NCBI RefSeq assembly: GCF_013426205.1
Contig: NC_089422.1
Span: forward strand, 8,769,001-8,833,000
Direction of reading: 5' to 3'
Source: Metarhizium brunneum
Taxonomy: Eukaryota > Ascomycota > Sordariomycetes > Hypocreales > Clavicipitaceae
DNA: 64,000 nt
Below, one piece after another: positions 34,086-42,867 of this stretch (positions are counted from its first letter, which is position 1; every line of letters begins with the position of its first letter). Below the pieces are notes generated by a model. It did not search any database and was not told where the DNA came from. It saw only the letters and a program-made list of their open reading frames with translations. The translations under genes and the position numbers were made by a program.

Positions 34086-35648
34086 TCACACAGGAAGGAC
34101 CTGGTATCCGTTTTCTTGGAATTGCTGAGCCAGCGGTCGCCAGTCTGGATTTGCGCCGCCCCAAAACACGCCCAAAAAGTTGAGAATGTCGGCGTGGTTC
34201 TTAAAGCCCGTCGTCTTGATAATCCCCGTCAGCAAATTGGTGACGGCTCGCTGCTTCACAACATCGTCGTGGCATTCGGCGCCGGCAATGAAGGCAGGCC
34301 AGGGTAGATTCTGGGCGCATAGCGCGGGATCCTCCAAGGTGCCGAGCTGCTCGAATAGCTTTTCCACCGATGCCCTCCAGTCCATGTTGCCGTCGTGTGC
34401 GTATCCCAAGCAGCGGTAAGAATACAAAACAGCCGTATGGTGATAAATGTCGACGAGCCGTACAAAGTCGCGCCGGAGAATGGCTGGTTCGATTCTTAGC
34501 TTCGCTGCGGCGAGAAGCGTTGTGCCTCGCGCCTGTTCGAACTGGCACCGAATGCGCGTGGCGTCGGGAAAGTTGCCCGGCGTCAAGGCATTGGCCTCCA
34601 GACCGAAGGCGGCGCGACGAGACAGAAGCGTGACAAAGTGTAGCAGAGAGAGGTATTGTGAGAAGAGACCACGCTCGGTGCCAGGCAGGGGGAGCACGGT
34701 CTCTTGGATGTCTTGGAGGTTGAAGGACGTGGTAGATGCCAGCACATCGTAGATGGCGAGTTGGGTGCGCAGAAAGCGGAAGAGGCCTCTGTTGCTCGCT
34801 TCCTTGGTAGTAAAGACGTTGACCAGAGTCCTCGCGGCGCGTCTGTGTCCTTCGGCCGCGGCAATCTGCGAATTGGTCATTTCGTAGCACGAAATCATCA
34901 TAATGGAGGCCAAAATCCACTCGGCCTCGGCAATGTCGGTGCCAGTATTCAGCTCAGAACCGTCGGCCAGCCGCCCCGTCATGTTCTGAACGTGGCGAGT
35001 AATCAAGCCGAGACAAGCGTCCCTGGCAGCCTCGGGAAAGCGAGGCATGCCCAGGGAAAAGGACGTCGCACCGTGATGGGCGGCGATGGCAGCAACAGCG
35101 TATAGCACGGCCGGCGTGTTCGTGGCCAGGGGCAGCACACGTCGTCGGTAGTCGTTTTCCTCCGAGTCAAACCACACCATCAGCCCAGCCAGATTCTTGT
35201 CGAAGTAGTCGATGAATTTGGGCAACGAGCTGCGCAGGGTAAGATCCAGCAGCACGGGCACGCACACGGGCGACGAGCCGACATGGCGCTGAGCCTCGTC
35301 AACATCGCCAGCCTCGTCCTTTGACGCCGTCGCAGACACATGGCGCGTCGTCGGCTGCCGTGTATTCGTCGAGCCGCCGGTCTGGGGCAGCGGAATCATC
35401 TTGCCCTTCAACTTGCCTCGCACAGCAACGCCGCCTGCCCAACGCAGCCGCTGGCCGTAGCCGGGACACTCGAGTCCACGCTTCACGCATTTCTGGCAAA
35501 CTGGCCGTGCCAAATCGCATCGGATGCGACGTTTGGTGCAGGTACCGCAGCCCTCTGATTGGTGGTCCCAGTGAGCATGCTGGCCTCGAAATCGACACGC
35601 AAAGACAAATGAACAAGAGGTTGAAAGACTTACTTTCAGGCGCGGCAT
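34086..35648 (-). CDS. Zn2Cys6 transcription factor
   Basis: Two exons, 35648-35634 and 35552-34086, give 493 residues. The first exon codes only MPRLK. The second starts directly with the zinc cluster, GCGTCTKRRIRCDLARPVC followed by QKCVKRGLECPGYG (residues 6-37). The middle shows the helical repeats of the fungal transcription-factor_2 (DUF3468-type) family: IDYFDKNLAGLMVWFDSEEND, ILASIMMISCYEMTNSQIAAA, and TLLAAAKLRIEPA. Such factors often regulate one neighbouring pathway. The nearest candidate target is the convergent dioxygenase gene; that link is inference from position only. Confidence 0.88.
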   Translation of the reverse strand: MPRLKVSLSTSCSFVFACRFRGQHAHWDHQSEGCGTCTKRRIRCDLARPVCQKCVKRGLECPGYGQRLRWAGGVAVRGKLKGKMIPLPQTGGSTNTRQPTTRHVSATASKDEAGDVDEAQRHVGSSPVCVPVLLDLTLRSSLPKFIDYFDKNLAGLMVWFDSEENDYRRRVLPLATNTPAVLYAVAAIAAHHGATSFSLGMPRFPEAARDACLGLITRHVQNMTGRLADGSELNTGTDIAEAEWILASIMMISCYEMTNSQIAAAEGHRRAARTLVNVFTTKEASNRGLFRFLRTQLAIYDVLASTTSFNLQDIQETVLPLPGTERGLFSQYLSLLHFVTLLSRRAAFGLEANALTPGNFPDATRIRCQFEQARGTTLLAAAKLRIEPAILRRDFVRLVDIYHHTAVLYSYRCLGYAHDGNMDWRASVEKLFEQLGTLEDPALCAQNLPWPAFIAGAECHDDVVKQRAVTNLLTGIIKTTGFKNHADILNFLGVFWGGANPDWRPLAQQFQENGYQVLPV

Positions 35649-36508
35649 TGGGGTCCCTCGACACCATTAGGGCGGTGAGACAGACATGTGCACCGATCGA
35701 TGTGTACACCCGGGCTCAGGCGATGTCTCACCAGGTCACAGAGAAAAAGAAGCGCTGGCAATCAGCAGCGTCACAGGTGGTTTTAAAGGGCTCCGCAATG
35801 GTTGCCGCATTGTGAAGCCGCCGTCGGCCAACTTTCAGATGCGACATGGATCGACCGCTCAGGCGCGGCCATGAATAATCAAGTCCGGGTGGGTGGCGGC
35901 AGAATCCTTGGCATGACCCGACTCTGGGTTTAGCCTTGATATTGCGGTGAGACAGGCGCAAGAGAGTCCAAAAAAAAAAACCGACTTCACATCAAGTTTT
36001 GATCACGACTCTTCAACACAATACGGAGTACCTGCAGCCGCCGACTGACGTCGCCCAAAGAACCTCCTCCATGTGCTTCATCTCCGTCCGCTGTGCAACT
36101 TGAAAAGATGAGACGTCCCATTTTGTCAAGCGTTGCATTTGCCACGCTTGTTGCCGTATACGCCTGTCACGCAATCAATTCCTCGCCTGCCCATCTTCCC
36201 TCCTCCCGCTCAACACATATTGAACAAGCAGCATCGCCGTGGTTCACCAAACAATGTAGCTCAGCCCGTGAATAATAGCCTGCACATCCAACCCCCCCAA
36301 TGATACACACCATCGTGCGCAATCAACCCGCTCCTGCTGCATCTCTGTCGACCATGCCCTCTCTGCATCTCCGGCAGTTCATCCTACGTTTGTACTTGCC
36401 TGCTGCTCGCGGTGGTGCACCGTAAATGTCTCCCTCTGGGCCGCTTCCTCACCAAGCCGTCAACACCAAGCGTGCTTCAAGACAACAGACGAGCAAAAGA
36501 AAAAGACA
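35649..36508. other. Intergenic; holds one weak small-ORF candidate
   Basis: Promoter of the Zn2Cys6 gene and of the repeat-protein gene. One exact TACGGAGTA site lies at 36022-36030, and an A-run at 35970-35980. A short frame at 36108-36275 is listed separately. Confidence 0.35.
36108..36275 (+). CDS. Possible small secreted peptide (weak)
   Basis: A 55-residue frame starting MRRPILSSVAFATLVAVYACHA, which has the basic, hydrophobic and small-residue pattern of a signal peptide with possible cleavage after CHA. The rest (about 33 residues) holds one cysteine and no repeated motif. There is no recognised homologue, and a chance frame of this size is easy, so support is low. It could also be the first exon of a spliced gene. 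Confidence 0.2.
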   Translation: MRRPILSSVAFATLVAVYACHAINSSPAHLPSSRSTHIEQAASPWFTKQCSSARE

Positions 36509-37518
36509 ATGTCTACGAAAAAAACGGCAGATCCTCTGTCTATGGAAGAGGCTGCAGCCCCTCAGTCTACGGAACAAACTGCAGATCCTCTGTCTTTGAC
36601 TTCAATTCTTTTGCCTACGGAAGATACTGTAGCCCCTCAGTCTACGGCACGAACTGCAGATCCTCTGTCTTTGGCTGCAATTCTTTCGCCTACGGAACAA
36701 ACTGCAGATCCTCTGTCTTTGACTGGAATTCTTTTGTCTACGGAAGATACTGTAGCCCCTCAGTCTACGGCACGAACTGCAAATCCTCTCTTTTGGCTGC
36801 TCCAGCTGGAAGCTCTACTCTGTGAGCGCTTCAGAGAGCTCGGGCATCAATTCGCACAGGTCCGGGAGGAGATTGTCACCCATGTGGCAAACGTGATTGC
36901 GGATTCGGCCGAGCAGGACGCATGGGACGCCCGCAAGTTCACTTGGCTGATGCTCCGGGAATGGCAGGACAACGGTGAGTTGCCCCCAAGCTGTAGGGGT
37001 GACGTCGAGTTTGCGTCCCATGACAACCAACCCGGGGTGGCTGACGACAACGTCAAACAGCCCTCACCGACAAGGTATTCCCCGAAGAGCCGCCACCGCA
37101 GGACCTCTACCGTATAGACGTGTCCAGGATCGAGTCCCTCCGCTACCTGCCCAGAGATAGCTGCCTCCGCCCGTGGGACCACGCCTGCCTGTGCGCCGCG
37201 GAGCTCTGCAACACCATCCGCCTGGCCGTCGACACGAACGTCGTCCTGTTCCAAGACGTCCTCGAGGCGAAGCGGATAAGGCGTCCCGTCGGAGCTCCGC
37301 CCCGGGACGCCGCCGCCGTGGGCCAGTCGAGGGCCGAGGAGCCCCTGGTAGAGGGCGACTTTCTCTGCTGGTCCGACTATCTGGATCGGCTGGAGAGCGA
37401 GCTTCTCAGGGCGCGACAGGCGATTACGGCAGTCAAAAGGCAGAATCTCGAAATGGCTAGTAGATTGTCCGAGACGCAGGCTGAACTCAGCCAGGCCCGA
37501 AGATCCTTGGGTTTATGA
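36509..37518 (+). CDS. Uncharacterised protein with N-terminal tandem repeats and coiled-coil C-terminus
   Basis: Two exons, 36509-36974 and 37061-37518, give 307 residues; the intron ends with CAG at 37060 and the join (G|CC) keeps frame. The first 90 or so residues are tandem units built on TADPLSLTSIL and TEDTVAPQSTAR, encoded by DNA repeats starting at 36577, 36652, 36700 and 36775 (spacings 75, 48, 75). The remainder looks globular and helical: LEALLCERFRELGHQFAQVR, ARKFTWLMLREWQD, LRPWDHACLCAAELCNTIRL, and a final coiled coil (LESELLRARQAITAVKRQ). No signal peptide or known domain was recognised. Length variation between strains would be expected from the repeats. Confidence 0.7.
36577..36778 (+). 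repeat. Coding tandem repeat, 75/48/75-base units
   Basis: Copies of AACTGCAGATCCTCTGTCTT begin at 36577, 36652 and 36700, and a diverged copy (AACTGCAAATCCTC) begins at 36775. The 75-base units carry an extra 27-base piece (GATACTGTAGCCCCTCAGTC and following) that the 48-base unit lacks. All spacings are multiples of three. A partial, more diverged unit precedes them from about 36529. Confidence 0.85.
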
Positions 37519-38009
37519 CCAACCTCGTGAGGAGCGAGAATATTCAGCAGCCTAGGCTGGGGCCGCTCGGTGCCTTGCTACTCTTATTTTTGTTGATTTT
37601 CTTCTTCTTGTCAGCGTTAGTTCAAACAGGACTTGAAAGCGATAGGCAAAGCCAGGTAGAGTGTAGGGTTAAAGAACAAAAGAGTTTTGTATCACCATAA
37701 AAAGCTCCTAATCTTGCCAGCATGTAATAAGACACAGTCGCCGAGCCCCCCGTCTGGTAGCACGTCGCATCTATATCCAACCGGCCATGTGATGGAATTG
37801 ATTCATAATGGTCTCATTAAAGTATTATCAGAGCTAAATATCAGGTTATATACACCCCGCATTCTCGTGACATCATAGCAACATAGGAAATATGCAGTAC
37901 AGCTCATTAGTCGCTTCCAAATCTCTTACAGTTTTCTTCTCTCCCAAAGACAAAAAAAAAGAAGGAGGGTCATTCAAACGAGAGAATTTCCAGCAGAATC
38001 AAAAGACAT
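37519..38009. other. Intergenic between convergent genes
   Basis: 3' UTRs of the repeat-protein gene and of the long disordered-protein gene. A 60-residue hydrophobic frame at 37515-37700 looks like chance 3' UTR sequence. Confidence 0.4.
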
Positions 38010-40718
38010 CTAATGTAACCGCTCCTTAATGTACACCGTTGCCGCCAGCCCGGCGCAGCACCTCGTGCTCATCTCATGCCTGCACCATGAACACTTGACT
38101 GCCGTCGACAAGGCGCCGGCATATCCGTACTTGTCGACGGGACTCAGAACACTCTCCGGGTTAGCCATGGCCTCGTACAAATTACTCGGCATGTCGTGGT
38201 AGTACTTGCAGTTGCAGCACTCGACAAACACCTTGGCGACGGGCTCCCTGTCGGACGTGCTCAGCAAGGGGGTGGATTTATGGCGCAGAGAGCGGCCGAC
38301 AATGTCGGGGACAGAGGGCAGGCTCTTTTCGGTTACGGGCGAGTCGGAGTCGGAGTCTGGGAGGACAAAGGACACTGGTGGTCCGAGGCGTTGCTTGTGC
38401 GCGCGCTGCGTGGGGGCCGTTGGTGGCTGCCGGCGCGCTTCCTCGAGGTATGTTGCCGGGGAAGCGGGATTTTGAGACGACGAACCGGGCTGGTTGTACT
38501 TTGACCGAAGCCTGAGGGGCTTTTCCTGTAGTGGCTGGGGCATGCTTGCGTCCGTGGTGAGTGTAGATTGGGAGTTTGATCGTCGACAGAGACCGGGAGG
38601 TTGGACGGCGATGTCATTGTATACGTTGAGCACTTTTTCGGCGACTGCTTGGATGTGATCCATTTCGTCTTCTGAATTATCCGTGCTATGGAGAGGATAT
38701 GTGGTGGTTGGTGGTGCGGGTAGTGATTTTTCTTTGCCGCGTTGCAGCTCCAGGGGTTCGGGTTTGCTAGGCTCCAGAGCCATGCTCTTTTCAGACTGCG
38801 GTCGTGAAGTAGCCGGCGTGCTGACGATGGAAGTGGAGTGAAAGTCTTCGGAGCCAGAGTCCTCGGACGAACTGCCTGGGAGCTGGAAGCCGGGTGAGGG
38901 TATATACGTGGCCGCCTGGCTAATGGACACGGGGGCTTCGATGGCCTTACCCTTAGCCGTGTCCTTGAACTGGAATCCTCCATCTCCGCATAGTGGAAAG
39001 GATCGCCGAGGTGGAGCGTCTTGGACAGGAGACGGCTGCGGGCTGCTGCTGTGCTTGGGAGACGGCAAAGGCGGTATTGATCCGTCCAGACTCAACGTCG
39101 AGTTTCTCTTGGAACTTCGCCTGGGTGGTTCGGGGGGAGGCGAGGACGGGGCCGTGTCAAAAGTATCGCCCGTTGAGCAGGACGAAATGGACACATTATT
39201 ACTGTGGTCCAATTTCGGCTTCTTCTCTAGCATCTTCTCTCGTGGCGGCGGACTAGCAGGAAACACGACATGCAGCGGCTTTTGGGGGGATGCGGCGCTC
39301 GTTGGCCTCGTTGGCCTCGTTGGGTCAAAAAGAAGTGCATCTCTTGGCTCGGAAATCGTTTGCTTCAAGTCTACAGCCACTGTATCAGGCCCGTTGAGAT
39401 GAGCATCATTGTCCAAACCCATGTGTGACCCGGGCCGAGAGAGAGTCCTCAGACCAACTTTGGCACGCCACTTGTCGATCGTGTTAAGATCAGGGACGGC
39501 AGGTGCTGTCGGTGAAACAAGCGACATGGTCTTATGATGATATTTGGTTTTGTTTCTGGTGATGGGCGGGTATCGACGCTGGTTTTCGCCATCGACGCCA
39601 GCTCTATGTAGTGGTGGTGGCGACTTTAGTGGTGCGGACCATCTGTCAGTCTGTTTTCCTTTGCGAAGAGCAGGGTGAATATTCGATTCATCTTCCACGG
39701 CTTGGTGATCGAGAGCCTGTTGCGCCGTGGCATTTCGTTGCATCTCAAGTTTTATGCCGCCGATAAAGCTCGAGTCTACGCCATGATCTACCGATGAACG
39801 GCGAAAGTCAAAGGGGGCTCTGAGGAGAGATACAAACGACCCCGAGCGGCTCCGAGCCTTTCGAGGAGGTTTACTGGTGTTATTGACCGCCGTGGAGCTA
39901 TCTGCTCGCTCCCTTCGACGGCCCCGGTTCGCATCGACATCAGACGCAGAGGCATGTTGCATCGAATAGGGCGAGCTCGCAGGCGGCTGCTTGACTAGCT
40001 TCTTCGCCTTTCCATTTCTCGACTCCTCCCTCTCCCTCCTCTCCGTCTTCTTCTCTGTCTTTCGTCTTTCATACGCCTCCCAACTCGGCGAGTGGCAGGG
40101 CGCAGGTGCCGACTCGGTAGGAGGGAACTCAAACGAAACGACCTTGGGATACTTGTCGCTGGGCGTAGGGACAATGGTGGAATCCTCATCCCTGGGAGAG
40201 TAGTCTCTACCGTGACCCGCGAGTAAATCAGATCCGCTCATGGTGATGGGTGCGCCAGCATTGATGGCAAGAGGGGGTAGTTGTGGAGGCAAAGAAGGAT
40301 CACGAGGCGGCATATTGCTTTTTGGCCGATTCCTCTGCATGTTTCCTTGTGTTCGACGAGTGAGTATGCCCGGGCGAGTAGGGGAGGCGTTTTTGATAAC
40401 CGCTGGGGTGGCGGGTTGAGAAGTTGCGTTTGAGGGCGCGGACGGTTGTGAATGTGCGTGAAGGCGACCAAACTGTGAACAGTAAGCCTTGTAAGTCGGG
40501 ATTCAGAACATGGGCCATACAGAGGCCCGAGTGCGTGATGAAACCTGCACAGGAGTGGAATCGAAAGAGCGAGAGAAGAGAAAAAGAAGAAACTGCACAA
40601 GTACAGATACACGGCAGACTCTGAATGAGCGGCAGGTTCTTACCATATATTGCTTTTCGAGGTCCAACATGCGTTGCAGGCTGTTGGAGCGGCCCGACGG
40701 ATTGTTGGAGTCGGACAT
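38010..40718 (-). CDS. Long disordered protein with C-terminal cysteine cluster
   Basis: Proposed exons are 40718-40644 and 40334-38010 (799 residues). The first codes MSDSNNPSGRSNSLQRMLDL..QYM and joins through a rather long 309-base intron to RNRPKSNMPPRD. Most of the protein is Ser/Pro/Arg/Lys-rich and disordered, with many possible phosphorylation sites. The last 90 or so residues are different: VECCNCKYYHDMPSNLYEAM, then YGYAGALSTAVKCSWCRHEM and STRCCAGLAATVYI, a CxxC..CxxC..CC arrangement that could bind zinc. Proteins of this layout are conserved across filamentous ascomycetes but remain uncharacterised as far as I can tell. The first exon is less certain than the second. Confidence 0.75.
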
Positions 40719-42362
40719 GGCCGCAACTCACAAACTGAGGACGAAGTGGTTGGGCTGGCAGACCAGTAGACGCTAACAGCTGGCCGACAGCTGCCAGCCG
40801 TGGGTGCGGGAGCTTGCCAACTAGAAAGTATGAACTGTGAAGTCCCCAACGGGCTTGGGCGACCACGACTTGAATGATGATGCAATGAATGCGGCGGCTG
40901 AAATGGCTGGCCAGCACCGACTTTTGTTATTTCTCCTCCTTTGTTTTGTTCTGGTCCGTTGCGCCCTTTTTCAGATGCAACGTACGAAACACACCCAAGG
41001 GGGCTGGCTTTGTCGTCTTCAAAGCGTGGTGGCGCGATGCGGGCAGTGGGCAAGATTCAAGAATACAGTCGCTGGTCGAGACGAGCGCAATCTTGTCGAT
41101 CAGGGGCAGATTTGTCGTTAAGAACGAGTACACAACTTTTTAACCTTGGATATTATTGGTACTGCGCGAGTTGCAGAACAGGCAGCGTACCGGAAAGCGT
41201 GGAGAGTCGAGTTGGTTGATAGTATTAGATAGATGGTATGTGTGTGAGCAGACTACGATAAACGCAGCAAACCCTCAAAAAGTCACAAGGGACCGATCGG
41301 GTCGAGCCAGGAACCATTGACCATATGTATCCGTGGACGGAAAAAAAATCACCATCCCAGCTGAACAACTGACAGGACCCGGTCACACCAGACATGCAGA
41401 GGTGCAGTAGGGCGCTTGGCTGGTCCTGGAGATCCGGGTCGATCGCGGCCTGAATACGAGGGGCTTGGTCGAGGGTGGTGTGGCCCGCGCTGGTTGGAGC
41501 AGACAACACAGTCAGAGGTTGAATATTGGACATGAGACAATACGCGAGGTGGTACGGAAGTGAGAACGATTGCCTTTGTGTCATGGCACAAGAACCAAGA
41601 TGCACGGACGGCCATACTTGCAGCACCTGTTGTTCCCTCAGGATCGTCCGATTTGTTTACAACGCCGGCTTGAATGGTTCCAACCCCCCGGTTCGCCCTG
41701 GTTCCATCTTGATTCACTGATGGATGCTGACCTGATACCAAGGCGTCCGACGTAGGGAAAGGTGCCGCCGCGTACACAAAGCGACAATTGTAGGATACGA
41801 AGCGACAAAGTCGAGCGCGCCATTCGAATAGGACCGGCCGATGATACAGCAGCATCTCATGCTCCTCTTCCGCAAGCCCGAGCACACAGCCATGGAGGCG
41901 GAGGTTCCGCCCTCAGCTACTCCCGCACCACGGCACACCGCCAGCTCGGCTCATGTTCCCGTAGGCGGTGCCGGCGGTGGCGTCTTTACAGCATTGGCGG
42001 CCCGTCCAAAGAATTAGTAGTTTGGCGCTTGTTGTTGGCGCTGGACACGAAGTTGTCATGCGGGTTTCATCATGGCGGCCAGCAAAATACGAATTGTGGC
42101 GCGACTTTGTGTTGCATGGTTGGCAGTTGGCAGTCCTCCAGTGGCCGAGTCTGGCTGGCAACTTTTGCTCGATGCCCCGCCGGCCCGCCCCACTCTTTGT
42201 CTCCTGCCCCCCCTGCCACTTGTTTCCTGCCCCCGGCCACCGCCCCACCTTCCCCCCTCCCCGGGCTCGTCCACCCCGGTTGGCGGGCTCTCTCAATCGA
42301 AATCTGCATCTGCATGGCTTCATCTTCCAGGCTCTGTCCCGCATGCCTGCGTCTGTAATTAG
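40719..42362. other. Intergenic, nothing recognised
   Basis: About 1.6 kb upstream of the disordered-protein gene, up to the inverted-repeat element. The short frames on both strands show no family features. Confidence 0.35.
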
Positions 42363-42621
42363 AATCCCATTGAGTGCGCGGAGCTGCGTTGGATGTACTG
42401 AATTCAGGTTCTGGCTAATCAAAAATCTAGTATTAAACGGTATATTACCTTACTAATATTTTATATAATAATAGAAGTCACTAAAATTTCCTAAGTTATA
42501 AAGAAATACTTTATATAGTAGTAAACTTAGTACTAGTAAAAGAGGTACGGAATACCGTCTAGGTATCGCGCAAAGAGTGGGTCCAATACATTCAACGCAC
42601 CTCCGCGCACTCAATGGGATT
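42363..42621. mobile_element. Short AT-rich terminal-inverted-repeat element (MITE-like), copy B
   Basis: The left end AATCCCATTGAGTGCGCGGA and onward (42363 to about 42404) is the reverse complement, with about three mismatches in 38 bases, of the right end at 42584-42621 (ending CGCACTCAATGGGATT). The roughly 180-base interior is very AT-rich, with no coding frame. The inner right arm (TAGGTATCGCGCAAAGAGTG) aligns with copy A at 17461-17709. No transposase is present, so the element is non-autonomous. Flanking duplications are not evident. Confidence 0.75.
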
Positions 42622-42867
42622 GACCTGGGCCTGGTAAACGTCATGCACGGACTATCCTTGCCACGGTTATTATTCCGCAAGTGCGTGGTGTTTCCGGCGC
42701 TCGTGTCCAACAGCATCTTTGCATTTTGCGTCGAGAGTTGATGCCAAGCACTTCTCGAATACTTGGTACTAGTATTACCGACACACAGGCAAGGCTGCTG
42801 AAATCATGGCTCGCTCTGGAACCAGAGGCTGGACCCTCATCACGTGGCCGCCCTCCACAGTAGCCAC

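Noticed and set aside
37515..37700. 60-residue single-helix frame whose ATG overlaps the preceding stop codon
   Set aside because: Overlapping stop/start coupling is not expected in fungal nuclear genes; more likely 3' UTR.
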